From NCBI RefSeq assembly GCF_023065955.2, contig NW_026622985.1:76993931-77057930 (forward strand): 64,000 nucleotides of DNA, given 5' to 3'. Origin of the DNA: Ursus arctos (lineage: Eukaryota; Chordata; Mammalia; Carnivora; Ursidae). Positions 12,138-24,177 of this stretch are shown here, one piece after another. The notes below the pieces were generated by a model. That model was not told the DNA's origin, searched no databases, and saw only the letters and a program-made list of their open reading frames with translations. How positions within the stretch are numbered: position 1 is the first letter of the stretch; every line of letters starts with the position of its first letter. The position numbers and the translations under genes were made by a program.

Positions 12138-13094
12138 TGGTATCCAAGATCTATAAAGAACTTCTCAAACTCAATACACAAGAAATAAATAATCAAATAA
12201 AAAAATGGGCAGAAGATACAAACAGACACTTTTCCAATGAAGACATACAAATGGCTAACAGACACATGTTCAAAATCATTAGCCATCAGGGAAATTCAAA
12301 TCAAAACCACATTGAGATACCACCTTATGCCAGTTAGAACGACAAAAATGGACAAGACAAACAACGAATGTTGGAGAGAATGTAGAGAAAGGGGAATCCT
12401 CTTAGACTGTTGGTGGGAATGCAAGTTGGTACAGCCACTTTGGAAAACAGTGTGGAGGTCCCTCAAAAAGTTAAAAATAGAGCTACCCAATGATCCAGCA
12501 ATTGCACTACTGGGTATTTACCCCAAAGATCAGACGTAGTGAAGAGAAGGGCCATATGCACCCAATGTTCATAGCAGAATTGTCCACAATAGCTAAACTC
12601 TGGAAGGAGCCGAGATGCCCTTCAACAGAAGAATGAATAAAGATGTGGTCCATATATATATAATGGAATATTACTCAGCCGTCAGAAAGAATGATTACCC
12701 AACATTTGCAGAAACATGGATGGGACTAGAGGAGATTATGCTAAATGAAATAAGTCAAGCAGAGAAAGACAATTATCATATGGTTTCACTCATTCGTGGA
12801 AGATAAGGAATAGCAGGGAGATCGGTAGGAGAAGGAAGGGAAGAATGAAGGGGGGGTAAACAGAAGGGGGAATGAACCACGAGAGACTATGGACTCTGGG
12901 AAACAAACTGAGGGTTTCAGAGGAGAGGGGAGTAGGGGATTGGGATAGGCCAGTGATGGGTATTAAGGAGGGCATGTATCGCATGGAGCACTGGGTGTTA
13001 TACGCAAACAATGAATCATGGAACATTACATCAAAAATTAATGATGTACTGTATGGTGACTAACATAATAAAAAAAATTAAGAAAAAAAACAAC
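12138..13094 (+). mobile_element. Carnivore L1, 5'-truncated: ORF2 C-terminus and complete 3' UTR
   Basis: Starts within ORF2 at 'ggtatccaagatctataaag' and continues through the L1 C-terminal words [16 protein letters not shown] (about 12440-12490) and MEYYSAVRKNDYP (about 12663-12700); the ORF2 reading ends at 12806. The 3' UTR runs to 'catggagcactgggtgttat' and an A-rich tail at about 13062-13094. ORF2 is dead: stops at 12335-12337, 12537-12542 and at least two frame changes. The open frames at 12098-12539 and 12615-12806 are pieces of this ORF2. Confidence 0.95.
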
Positions 13095-13306
13095 CCACAA
13101 TCAGCTATCACCTCAGAACTGTTGGAACAGCAATCATCCCAGAGACAGACACCAGGTGTGGTCAATGGTGTGCAGATGAGGGAACCCTGTGCACTGTTGG
13201 TGGGAATGGAAATTGGTGCAGCCACTGGGACAAACAGTATGGACGTTCCTGAAAAAATTAGCACAGCTACCACATGACCCAAAAAGAAAAAAGAAAAAAA
13301 AAAAAA
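13095..13306 (+). mobile_element. Older L1 ORF2 scrap ending in an A-tract
   Basis: Matches an older L1: 'cagctatcacctcagaactg', 'gggaaccctgtgcactgttg', 'gtgggaatggaaattggtgc', 'cagtatggacgttcctg'. It stops in 'ctaccacatgaccc' inside ORF2 and runs into an A/G-rich tract at 13281-13306, so both ends are incomplete. It abuts the younger L1 in the same orientation. Confidence 0.87.
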
Positions 13307-13551
13307 GCCTCATCAGTCAGTGCAACATAGAGGAGAAGGACTTGCTGCACTTTCAGTCAATGAAAACAAACCCCCCACTCTCGAATGTCTACATTTGGGC
13401 AAACAAATTTGATGAGGCTCCATGTGTGGCATATCCAGACTTAATTCAAATGGGCTGTCTGAAACCAGACAATACAGGTGTGGAGCCATTTGTGGCGTAT
13501 GGACGGGCGTATCTTGCAGAAGTCTCTGATGGCTACTGGACACCAACTTAG
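13307..13551 (+). other. Open stretch of about 80 codons, unidentified
   Basis: After the A-tract the frame stays open from 13307 to the stop ending at 13551. The first methionine codon in frame lies at about 13360 (MKTNPPLSNVYIWAN). No family recognised. The DNA contains two similar words about 75 bases apart (ccatgtgtggcatatccaga near 13421 and ccatttgtggcgtatggacg near 13485), so a degenerate tandem repeat or a piece of an unknown element is as likely as a gene remnant. No splice sites or promoter were identified. Confidence 0.25.
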
Positions 13552-14458
13552 GGAGAAGCTTGCAGGCACTCATCTAATGCAGCTTTTACTCTTGTACCAC
13601 TAGGTGGACATCTATGAAAAACAAGCTCTAAAATAATTTTCACATATTTGTTTTATGTTAATATTTTATGACCTATTAAATTTTTCTTTCATAAAATATA
13701 TGGCTGTAGGCCCAAGGATCAGTTCAAGTCTCTAAAAGCCAGCCGGTTTGAATCCAAGATGCTGACTCTTAGCAGTGAATTTCTTTCAAAAACAGAGCTG
13801 ATTCTATATTTGATTACAGTTAGTTCCATGAGCAGATAATTTTACACATAATTGAGAACTGCCCCTCCCTCTAAAATTATTTGCCGGTAACTTGAGTTTG
13901 TCCAACTTCCTTGGGAAATACAAGCCCTTATTTTCTTTTCCTTGAGTAAATTTGCCGTACCGGAAAATAACGTAATCCGCTTAATTATTTTAATCAGAAT
14001 CTTGAAATCCAGCCCATCATAGGTTATTTTGCCATTGAAGCTCAATTTTCGTTATGCTTTCTTATGAAAATCGTTTATCAGTTTTGTTTTTCAGTGATAG
14101 AATACGTTACACATCTCACAACTCTGAAAGTCTGTATAGTTTCTCTACATTCCTTTTAAACTTGCAAACTTGCTGATTGGCTAATTCTTACTGAATCTCT
14201 CAGTCAAGACACTCCATTACAATCTGTTTCCTAACTGGTTTGTTAAAAATATGACTTCAAAGTTACAAAATACATCATCCAAATATTTGCAGGCAAAATA
14301 TTTACCAAACGTTTTACCACAGGTTAATGTGAATTGACTTTGGGTCATTTTTTTCTGGCCACCATTAACAGATTTCTCCATTAGCCTTCTGTTCCCAAAG
14401 TCAGGGATCTATAAATTTTTATTTTTTGTTAAGGTAACTCCACTTCTATTTATGTCAC
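13552..14458. other. Unassigned sequence, no gene seen
   Basis: AT-rich. An 'attaaa' poly(A)-signal-like word occurs near 13675 but nothing links it to the open stretch upstream. Confidence 0.45.
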
Positions 14459-14810
14459 CCAGCTCTTGCTAGGTTATACTGCAGTAACAAGTCAAAATGT
14501 TAGAATGCAGAAGTCTCACAAAATTTATCACTTGCTCGCAATATGTTTTTTGTACATCGGCTAGTGGTTCGTTCCTATTGCCTGTATGTCCACTGGGGCC
14601 TCTGCTTCATGTATTTATACCATTTGGGGATATTGGCTAAAAGCATGTTCCAGACCTGGGATGTGATGTCATCATGACAAGGGAAAAAGAGCACAAAGTA
14701 ATAGTTACTAATACCGCTCCTCAGAAGTGGCCTTAGGAATTTACACTTACATTGAATTGGTCAGAACAATTGAAAGGGCCATGCTTGGTGTCAATTAGAG
14801 GAGGCAACAT
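14459..14810 (-). mobile_element. Ancient LTR-like repeat, diverged
   Basis: The left end 'agctcttgctaggttatact' + 'gcagtaacaagtc' is the reverse complement of an MLT1-like LTR 3' end (gttgtttgttac...gcataacctagc). Downstream words ('cattgaattggtcagaacaa', 'cactggggcctctgcttc') fit the same kind of element weakly. Confidence 0.5.
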
Positions 14811-16130
14811 ACAAGCCTTTGGTCTCAATACCAACTGTACCCATAATACATCACCCTCATGCTGTACCCCCACCTAAACATGCACGTTAAAGGCTACAAA
14901 TACTCTCAGAAGTGAATATAAGAGTATAAGGTCATACAATCCTTGACTGTAAGTAGACAATAGATGGTTTGCACCATTTGTCTTCAAAGACGAGCCACAT
15001 GATCTACAAGAGGCTTTAGAACCAGTTTATCATATTCCTATACAGGATGTTCAAAAAAGACATTTTAAATAAGAAAAGCTACCTTACACACTAAAGAGGC
15101 TGCTTAAATAAAAGAAATCCTTAACATCCTACAGATTACAATATAGCCTGTATCAGGACTTGCTAACAACCAATTAGCTTGTTTGCTGGAACTTGATAAA
15201 GAAATAACTAAACTGGCATTTCCAGAGATTGCATGTATTTCTCCATGATCTCTGGTATAAAGAACTTACTCTACAAAACATAATGAAATTGGTGTACAGC
15301 TAAGACAGTGAAAGCTAAGATACAGATGGAAATTCAAAGGTGATTTTATCTTGAAAGCCAATTATATTACTCCATTGCCACATTTCTACCGCCAAGGTTT
15401 AAGGATACATTTTTTTCTTACTTCACTATACACAGCAGAAAAGACATGCAAAATTCTTGGAAGGAGATGTATAAATGAGACAGTAAATCTCAGATCCACT
15501 TCTGAAAAAATATTTAGAAAGTATCTTATTTGTGGAGGATCAAAGCTTTGGTTTACAGGACCATTTCCATGAAGTCATTTTGCTATGACCTTCAAACCTA
15601 ATAAATCTGTAGTTGGGGACTAGAGAGAGTGGCATCAACCTCAGCAACATTAAAAACACATTCTGACATGTGTAGCCCAAACCATCTCCCGCCTCTGGGA
15701 GACTTAAAGTGAGCACACATCTGGTTGTACCAAGGAGCAGAGGGACCACAGCACCCATGTAACCGCTGGCAGGGTTGGAAAACCTCTCTGCTTGCTGGAG
15801 AACGCTCCACTTTTATAACTAGCCTGTGACATTGAAAATATACAACTATAAAACAAAATTAAAATGTTGATAAAATTCTAGGTTATTTTGGTATCTTCCT
15901 TCTGTAATGGTGATATTTGTCTTCCAAAAAACATGGATTTGAATACTTGCCATCCAGCACTTGGCTGAAGTATTTATTTGTTGAACGTTTACAAAGTTCC
16001 AACCTGATTCATGGCATATTTATAATGGATATACATGCACAACTAGCTCTCCAAACCTTTTTTTAACCCCTAACTTCATATTTGACAAGAGCGTTCATGG
16101 GCAAGTCTGCAATATTCTCTATCTGCACTG
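14811..16130. other. Unassigned sequence, no gene seen
   Basis: Open frames at 15351-15572 (plus) and 15540-15810 (minus, two frames) match nothing known to me. No repeat recognised. Confidence 0.45.
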
Positions 16131-16600
16131 CCTCACACACTTTTTGATTTTGTTTCACCTCTTACCCTTTTCCCCTTGTTCCTCCTGCCCGTCACATTGA
16201 CCTTCTTGCACTTGGCTTAATAAGCTGTGTTCTTAAAACCTTTGTGCTAAATACACCTTCTGGCTAGAATACAACCAACTTCCCCAAATATTTACTTGAT
16301 TTTATGCCTTACTTCCCGTAATCAAATCTCATTTGCCAAATGAGACTGACCCTGCCCCTAAAGAAAGCTTCTGCCCCCACCACTTATTCCCCCAAACTTT
16401 ATCTACAATTTCCAATTTTATACTGTACATGTCACCTGAATTACATGTATTTTACTTTTTTGTTATGTTTATCGTATATTGCCTGCCTCTCCCCCATTCC
16501 AAAATAAATTCTTTAAAGGCAGGATCTTAAATTGTTTTGTGACTAGTGCATAGTAGTTTTTCAATAAATACTTCACAGAGGCGTGAATGAGCCATAAACT
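16131..16600 (+). mobile_element. L2 3' end
   Basis: Typical order of the L2 3' region: 'cctttgtgctaaatacacct', 'tctggctagaatac', a diverged middle, then 'aattctttaaaggcaggatc' and 'gcatagtagtttttcaataa' with 'gaatga' at the end. The element ends near 16600. The open frame 16333-16530 is within it. Confidence 0.85.
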
Positions 16601-17574
16601 AGGGCTTTGAGTACTGGCACATCTGAGATAGTGACTATAACTGCCCATAATTCATCCACATAATTCATCTACTCTAAAGAGCTTAATTCCCTATAAACAC
16701 TTTAAAGCTGCAAGCAGAGCCCCTATGTAGATGCCAATAACATAGCTTTTATACAAATATTGATCACTGAATGCATTCTCCAACAAAAAGAAGGTGAAAG
16801 ATCCTAACTAGGCTGAGATTTCCCCTGGGTAGATACGTACTAAAATATTACAGTGTAAAATTCACAATGTGATGGCAATGATTGAATTATTTTTTAATTT
16901 ACCATATCCTAAACCTTTTCGGTGGCAATAAGGTTGTTACATGAATCCAACTCTTTTCTTTCACATTGGGAAAGCAAAAACCAAAATGAAAACAAAAGTT
17001 TCCCCCTCCCCCCACACTGGAGTTAAATGATATGAAAAGAGTTCCTCCATAGATAATAGCTATGGTACATTGATTTATGCTAATGATAGTAATAAAGCAA
17101 AGCATGTTTTTATGATATTATAAAATGACTGATAGGACTACTTATCTCCTCCATGCATATCTATTATAACTTTTGAAATGAGAATTTTAGTTCATAGAAA
17201 AATGTGGGTCCATTCACAAACCATTCACTTTCGGTAATTGTAGATGCTGCCCTAATGTCAATGAACTCTTTATTTTGTGACGGAGCAAGTCAGAAATACA
17301 TCCATATTTTTCTTATCACACACAACTTCTGTGTTTCCTACAACACTGAAAATCCATACGGACAAGCACTGTGTCTGTTGTGTTCCTTTCTAAAACAAAG
17401 GGCCAACTGGCAAGGACTCTCATAGCTATTACATGTTAAATCTGAAACAATATTAATTTTATAAATTTTAGCATCACTTGTGATTTAACATAGAAACTTC
17501 AAATCAGTTTTGTTTTTTAAATGAATTGCAGTTTTATTTAGAAAGTGATACGATGTATACCAGTATATTCTGCT
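16601..17574. other. Unassigned sequence, no gene seen
   Basis: No repeat recognised. Open frames at 16899-17105 (minus) and 17204-17425 (plus) appear to be chance. Confidence 0.45.
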
Positions 17575-17745
17575 TTTGTAACCCATGAGCTGATCATTTA
17601 TGCATATTATTTAACCTCACTTATCCATAAAATTAGAGTAATACCCACCTCATAGGACTGTCTTGATATTTAAATGGAATTAACCCAAGGCACCATGCAT
17701 TAAATACGCAAAGAATCTTAGTTGGTACTCAAAATCAATTTAGGC
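17575..17745 (+). mobile_element. MIR
   Basis: MIR core order seen: 'catgagctgatcatttatgc', 'atttaacctcacttatccat', 'aaaattagagtaatacccac', 'ctcataggactgtcttgata', 'tttaaatggaattaa'. Confidence 0.9.
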
Positions 17746-17984
17746 AACTGCATATAAAGTTTGAAGCAATCCTTTGAGCCTCCATTGTATAGACTAGAGC
17801 ATGAAACCCTATGCCGGACAAACTAGAGCATCAGTTAGGAATTGACATTAAGTCAACTCCATGAATTTTTCTATACGTAAATAGAACCACATGAGCAGAT
17901 TCAGACATGGAATATGGCCAGTGCCACCAAAGACTATCTCATGACCCCTCTAATGAGCACCACTCTAAAGATAACATCCTACAC

Positions 17985-18470
17985 ATTTGTTTTATCTATT
18001 TTAGAAACTGAACTATAACGTATGCACTTTTTGGTGTCTGACTTCTTTTAATCAACATCGTTCAAGATACAGGATTTTTTATTGTTGTAGTTTTTTTGCT
18101 ATAATGTATTCCACTCTATGATTATGTCATAATTTTTCCATTATAGTTTGATTGAAATTTGCATTATTTTTCAGTTTGAGCCTATTCTGCAGTGCTGTCT
18201 CTTATGCAAACATATTAATGCTGTTTTGTAGGGATGTTCATATATTCGGCTTTAATAGAGATTTGTTTTCCACAGAGATTTGACAAAAAAAAATTCTCAA
18301 AGTAGTTCATAAGTGTTCCTTTCATTCCATATCCTTACTAACCCTTGCCATTCTTTTTCTTAAAGCTATTCTGTAGGTAAACAGTCATCTTGCATTATAT
18401 CATTACTTTGCATTTTCCTAATAACTAATAAAGTTGAGCATTTTTGTTTTATTTATGTATGTGGCTGTAT
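17985..18470 (-). mobile_element. Ancient L1 (L1M-type) 3' region, minus strand
   Basis: Reads as the reverse complement of an old L1: 'gcactttttggtgtctgact', 'tgctataatgtattccactc', 'ttcagtttgagcctattctg', 'gttcatatattcggctttaa', 'cctaataactaataaagttg'. Diverged but collinear over nearly 500 bases. Confidence 0.78.
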
Positions 18471-19700
18471 CATTTTAATGCTTTTTATTCCAGAGAGTTT
18501 TAGACTTGCAGAATTATTGCAAAGATAGTACAGAGAATTCCCACATCTCCAATTACTAAACCAACATTGATACTTTACTAAATAGAGTCCATGCTTTATT
18601 CAGATTCTTTTCCTAATGCCTTTTTTGTGTTCCAGCATCCCAACCAAGATACGACATTACATTTAGTTGTTATGTTTCCTTAACCTCTTCTTGGCTATGT
18701 CAATTCTAAGACTTTTCTTGTTTTTAATGACCTTACATAGTTTTAAGGGTTACTCAGGTGTTCTGTAGAATTCCCTTCAAAAGGGATTTAATGTTTTTCT
18801 TGTAATTATACCAGTGTAATGTATTTTGGGAAGACCACAGAGGTAAGATACATTCTAATCATATCAAGGCTACATATTATTGCTTTTTTAAAATTTATTT
18901 GAGAGAGAGAGTGTATATGTGTGTGAACGAGGGGAGGGTCCAAGGGAGAGGGGAAGCAGACTCCCTGCTGAGCATAGAGCCTAATGGGGCTCAATCCCAC
19001 AACCCTGAGATCATGACCTGAGCCAAAACCAAGAGTTGGACCCTAAATTGACTGACCCACCCAGGCACCCCAAGGCTACATTATTGGTATGAGTTATTAC
19101 CCTTGATGTTAATCTTAATCATTTGATTTGAGGTGGTGTTTAACAGCTTTCTCCACTATAAAGTTCCTCTTTCCTTTTTCTCCCTTTCCATATTGTACGA
19201 TTTTGATGAAAGTCACTGTACACAGCACAGTGTAGGGACTGTACACTGTATAGGGACATCTGATCCATACCCTTCAGATCCACAAGGAGGATGGAATAGC
19301 TCCTTAAATTTTTTGTAATTCTTCAGTGTAGGAACTTTCTCTCTTCCCTCACATTTATTCAACTATTTATTTATATTACACAGACTTATGCATAGTTATT
19401 TTAAACTCTGAATTATAATCCAATACAACTTTGCTCAAATTGTTCCAGCTTTAGCTACTGGGAACTCTTTCAGTTGGTGCCAACATTCCTTTGGCATACC
19501 ACCATTGTTGTTTGTGTGTGCATGTGTGTGTGTTTTTCTCACTTTCTGGAACTAGAAGATGTGCCAGGCTTTTCTTGTATATTTTCTGTCCCTGCCCTAG
19601 AATCGGATATTCAAGGAGGCTTTTTTTTAATTGAAGAATGGTATTAAAAAAAATCAAGATCTGAGTGCTAAGTGTGTTCATTACCACAAACCCACCAGCT
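18471..19700 (-). mobile_element. Ancient L1-type sequence interrupted by a SINEC
   Basis: About 1 kb of collinear old-repeat sequence: 'cttgcagaattattgcaaag', 'atagtacagagaattcccac', 'cattacatttagttgttatg', 'tattttgggaagaccacaga'; after the SINE, 'tttctccactataaagttcc', 'ctcaaattgttccagcttta', 'gggaactctttcagttggtg'. I read this as the inverted 3' part of an old L1M-type element, but the subfamily and orientation are from memory. Confidence 0.65.
18879..19071 (-). mobile_element. SINEC, minus strand, inside the old L1
   Basis: T-rich tail 'tttttaaaatttatttgaga', GA run, 'gcagactccctgctgagca', inverted head 'gacccacccaggcacccc'. The target duplication 'caaggctacat' is present at about 18865-18875 and 19071-19081. 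Confidence 0.94.
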
Positions 19701-19872
19701 TCTACTATCGGTTGACTGCAGACTCATGATCAAGTTAGCAGAGATCAGCCTTGGCTCAGACTAAAAGGGCCACCCAGACTACACACAGTATTATAAAGTA
19801 AATTATTGTTGCTTTAAGTCATTAGATTTGGTTGTGACTGATTGTGAAGCAACAGATAAGTGATATATCCCT
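19701..19872 (+). mobile_element. MaLR/MLT1-like LTR 3' end
   Basis: 'ggttgactgcagactcatga', 'tcaagttagcagagatcagc', then 'attattgttgctttaagtca' and 'tgtgaagcaacagataagtg', the usual end of an MLT1-like LTR in plus orientation. Confidence 0.7.
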
Positions 19873-19966
19873 AGTAAAATGAATTGGCTATTCCTCTTTA
19901 CTGTCTTTCCAAAATACTCTGCATATAGTTCCATCCTGGCATCAATAACCACATAATAAAATGCTA

Positions 19967-20532
19967 ATTTACAGAAACCATCAACAAAATGGAAAGGCCA
20001 CCTACAGAGTGGGAGAAGATATTTACAAATGATATATCTGATAAGGGGTTAACACCCAAATTCTATGAAGAACTTACATAACTCAATACCAAAAAAAAAA
20101 GAAAGACCTAAATAGACATTTTTCCGAAGACAACATTCAGATAGACAGCAAACAACATGAAAAGATGTTCACCAGCACTCATCATCAGGGAAAAGCAAAT
20201 CAAAACCACAATGAGATATCACCTTTACCTGTCAGAATGCCTAGAATCAAAAAGATAAGAAATAGCAAGTATTGACAAGGACCTGGAGAAAATGACCCCT
20301 CAAGCACTGTTGGTGGGAATGCAAACTGGTACAGCCACTGTGAAAAACAATGGAGGTTACTCAAAAAGTCAGAAATACCATATGACCCATTAACTTCACT
20401 GCTATGTATTTACTCCCCAAAACCCAAAAACTCTAATTTGAAAAAAAAAAAAAAATACGCACCTATATTTATTAGCATTATTTACAATAGCCAAGACATG
20501 GAAGCAACCCAAGTGTCTCTTGATAGATGAAG

Positions 20533-20568
<36 letters not shown>

Positions 20569-21014
20569 TCAGACCATGGAATATTATGAAGCCATAAAAA
20601 AGGATGAGCTCTTGCCATTCTCCACAACATGGATGAATCTAAAGTATGCTAGGTGAAATAAGCCAGAGAGACAAATACCATATGATTCCATTTATATGTG
20701 GAGTCAAAAAACAAAAAAAAACAAAAAAACATACCCATATATACAGAGAACTAATGGTTGCCAGAGGAGAGAGAATGGGAGGAATGGACAAAATGGATGA
20801 AGGGGAGCGGGAGGTACAGGCTTCCACTTAAGGAATAAGTCACAGGGATGAAAGGTACAGCACAGGGACTGTACCTGTCAGTGGTACTGTAATAGTGCTG
20901 TATGGCGACAGTAGCTACACTTGGGTTGAGTGTAGCCTAATGTATAGAGTTGTTGAATCACTATGTTGTACACTTGAAAAATGTAACATTGTGTGTCAAC
21001 TACAATAAAAAAAT
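19967..21014 (+). mobile_element. L1 ORF2 3' part and 3' UTR, plus strand
   Basis: Starts in ORF2 ('cagagtgggagaagatattt'), continues through 'actgttggtgggaatgcaaa' and 'tggaatattatgaagccata', then a 3' UTR with 'gttgtacacttgaaaaatgt' and 'ctacaataaaaaaatacta'. The flanks show aaaatgctaattt / aaaatactaattt, an imperfect target duplication. ORF2 is interrupted by A-tracts and by a (CA)n microsatellite. It is a different, older subfamily from the L1 at 12138. Confidence 0.92.
20535..20564. repeat. (AC)15 microsatellite within the L1
   Basis: Pure AC run that replaced the 'gatacacacacaca' part of ORF2. Confidence 0.97.
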
Positions 21015-21062
21015 ACTAATTTTGTAGTCTGTAGGGACAGAAACTAACCTTTATTTTATCTT

Positions 21063-21470
21063 TGTGTTTTAATAACCTTTATTATTCAGGTATGATAAGG
21101 CCAACAGATCAGGAGAGAATACCATTGGAGTTTATTATACACACCGATCTCAACAGAGAGAGTATATATAACGCCATGGTGGGGACCACACAAGTAATCA
21201 CAGGGGTTGGTCATAATGTGGGTGGGGTGGAAATGACCTGTGGGCAAGAGCCTTCATTGTGGTTTTCTCAGGAAGAAACCAAGATAGTTTGAATAATTTT
21301 CAGCAGGATCTTAGGCATTGGACCTGTCTTTGGTTGTCTGTTACCTAGTTCCAGGGTGGTTAAGGCAGGTGTCAAGTGACCCTAAGTGGGAGAACCAGAG
21401 GGACATGGTTGGGTATGTGGACTTAATCGGCCACTTCAGAAGGGGCTGCTATCTCCTTGCTTTCCCCCCA
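21063..21470 (-). mobile_element. Solo-LTR-like element, minus strand
   Basis: On the minus strand a TATA box (tatatact, complement of 21163-21170) is followed 27 bases on by AATAAA (complement of 21131-21136), the compact promoter/poly(A) layout of a retroviral LTR. The plus-strand ends are tg near 21063 and ca near 21470, fitting TG...CA. Upstream of the TATA lies a GC-richer U3-like region. No second LTR or internal sequence adjoins it. The family was not recognised and the target duplication is unclear. The open frame at 21062-21292 is a shadow. Confidence 0.55.
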
Positions 21471-22722
21471 TTAAAATGTATTTAAAGCAATCTTAAATTG
21501 ATTTGACGTGACTTGCTTCTCTAATAGGTCTTTGCATTGCATTCCTTGTCTCAAATTGCAGAATACAAGGCACTTATCTTTCACAGCTAAATTAATTCAA
21601 AGTGGATATCAAAATCTTTTCTTGGTCTTGAAGACCCTGTCTGTATAGCCCTGTCACAAAATTTTTATTTGAAATAATTAAGTCAGTAACTGAAAAACAT
21701 CCACAAATGGCATGGAAAAAATCATAATATACACAAGTTTTTTTCAAATCAATTTCATTGTCATAGTGTAGGTGGTCTCAGAAATACCAGGTTAGCCCAA
21801 CCAATAATCAGAGAAGGAAACTAACTTTATAGCCTATAGCTATACTCATCTTTAGTGCTTCAGTCTATTTTCTAAGCCAACTCTTTTAAACAAGTACATA
21901 AGGATTAATTATCTACTTTCTATGGACTTGAAATTGCAAGAAGCCATAGAGACAGGAGAAAGAAATTGATGATAATTCCTCAAATGAGGTAGTTGAATCA
22001 GTACTTCTGGTAAGTTGTAAAAACATTATCTCTAAGTGAAATAATACAGGGTAAATATGAATCATTGCATTATTGAGTGCTAGGTTGCTTAGTAGTGACT
22101 GTGCAACTAGAATTTAGAACCAAGAGCAGATCGTTGTGTTGAAAGGTGATTGAGGGAAGGCTACTAGAGAAGCTAGAACATAAGTAGTACCAAGAAAGAA
22201 TATTAGGAAATAGAATATGAGAAAGTGCAAAAAGTGTTAACAGAAGATAATACGTACTTATTATAATAAGAGAATGGAAAGTTCTTCCCTATGATAGAAT
22301 AAAACTACTATACTGAAATTTAATGATGGAAAGGGAAAAGTCACCATTTGGCAACTATCACAAAAATAATTGACTTAGGCAAGAATAAATGATAGAATCT
22401 AATACCAGTAATTTTAGGAGAAACAAGTTATTTACAGTCTCAAAATACTTCCCCATGAGACACTAATTACAAAGGAAAATACACTAACTTCACATTATAG
22501 AAAACTGACAAATACCATCTAAACAAAGTGATCAAAGCAAACCTTTATTTTTCAATGACCAGTTACTAGTATTCATAAAGGGCATTGCAAATTGAGTGTA
22601 TATCTAAGATTACTAGAGAATCTAAAATGGTAGAAAATGACTATTATAAATTTCATAATTAGTAGCTATATAAAAATATGGTTCCCCTGAATAATTTAGT
22701 TAATAATTAGTAATTTGGACAC
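21471..22722. other. Unassigned sequence, no gene seen
   Basis: AT-rich with stops in all frames; no repeat recognised. Confidence 0.45.
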
Positions 22723-22920
22723 ATTTTTTTTTTTTTTTTTTGAGAGAGAGAGAGAGGGAGTGGAGATAGATAAGAGAAACAGGGAGAGAATCTTCAAGCA
22801 GATTCCTTGCTAAGTGCAGAGCCTGTGGGGGTGGGGGCTTGATCTCATAACCCATGAGATCATGACCTGAGCCAAAACCAAGAGTTGGATGCTTAACCAG
22901 CTGAGCCTCCCAGGTGTCCT
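22723..22920 (-). mobile_element. SINEC, minus strand
   Basis: Long T-run at 22724-22740, GA run, 'tgagatcatgacctgagcca', inverted head 'ctgagcctcccaggtgtcct'. Flanking 'gacac(a)tttttt' words (22719 and 22922) mark a short target duplication. Confidence 0.94.
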
Positions 22921-24177
22921 AGACACTTTTTTTTTAATGTGCCATTTTAACCCAGTTGATAAAAAAAAAAAAAAATAGATGTTATTGTCTATCTTTCAGG
23001 GCAACTATTATAATAATCCTTCAGTTTTGTTTCTTTTCAAAATGAATTTTTTCATTGATTTTTCTTCTCTTTCAGATTTCAAGAAGGTGAAAATACATCA
23101 GAGGAAAACTACTAAGTCGAATTATGTACAATTGAGTTAGCTCTGCTTAGAAGCAAATTGATTTAACTCTAGTTAAATCACAGCATTGTACTATTTTCAC
23201 GGAATACAAAATAGGAAAACATTCAATGAAACTTTGCAATGTTCCTCAAATAAAGAAAAACAGATACTTTAATTGAGATGACAGAAAGAGCAAGATTTTG
23301 TTATATCAGTTACTGCTTTAAGGAAAATGATTAGCATTTCCACAGAGGAATGCATTAGTTAACAAAAGGAGTCAGATATAGTAAGAATCGCTCTAAGACC
23401 TATTTCAGAGGAGAACGACAGACCTAGCAAATACACTGAGAAAAGCAGTGAAATACATGTTGATCCCCAAATGGTGGAGATATTTAGCTCACTGTAACTC
23501 CACATTTAATAAGAGAAATGAAAAGTGAAGGCAAGGACTAAAAGACATGGAGAAAATTACAAGCAATGGAAACCTTACCAAACTAAGTAATATTTGACAA
23601 AAATAATGCCAGAATGACCTAAAAGTCATTTAGTGTTTAGCCCATTTTAAAATAAACATATTTATTGAAACCTCAGTACTATTTTCAGTTATTTAGAAAG
23701 AGTACAGAAATGTATAGAAACTTAATAGAAAACATCGAGATGTGTGAATAGCCCCAATTACTGAAACACATTTCCTTAAAGGATTTAGCTCAATGGAAAT
23801 AAATTGATGACAAAATAGCAGGGTAACTTTCACCAGTGATAATTCTGACCCCTTGAGTTTATTAGTGGGGTTTGAGGGTCAGACTTTGTCATGTGAAATT
23901 TCTGAGTCAGTCACCGGAATACGGTGGGAATATAGCCAATGAAACAAGGTAAAGAGTTAAGGAGAATCTCCTCAAAAAACTCCTTAATTAGCTTTTCTCT
24001 ACACTGTAACTGAAATTTGTCATGCCACTTTATATAGTGAAAAATTCTTGAAAATCCCACTTTTGAAATACTCTGATTTCTGTTTCACTCCTCCATGTAA
24101 ATTGGCATCTTCTAGGAATAGTTTCCTGAATATTATGTAGATTTTTAGAAGTTTCCTATAATTGATTATATATTATA
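22921..24177. other. Unassigned sequence, no gene seen
   Basis: AT-rich; no exon, RNA gene or repeat recognised apart from an A-run at 22962-22975. Confidence 0.45.

Noticed and set aside
12098..12806. Series of open frames suggesting a gene
   Set aside because: They are broken parts of L1 ORF2 with stops and frame changes.
13660..13700. Poly(A) signal for the open stretch at 13307
   Set aside because: 'attaaa' is common in AT-rich DNA and no transcript structure ties it to the upstream frame.
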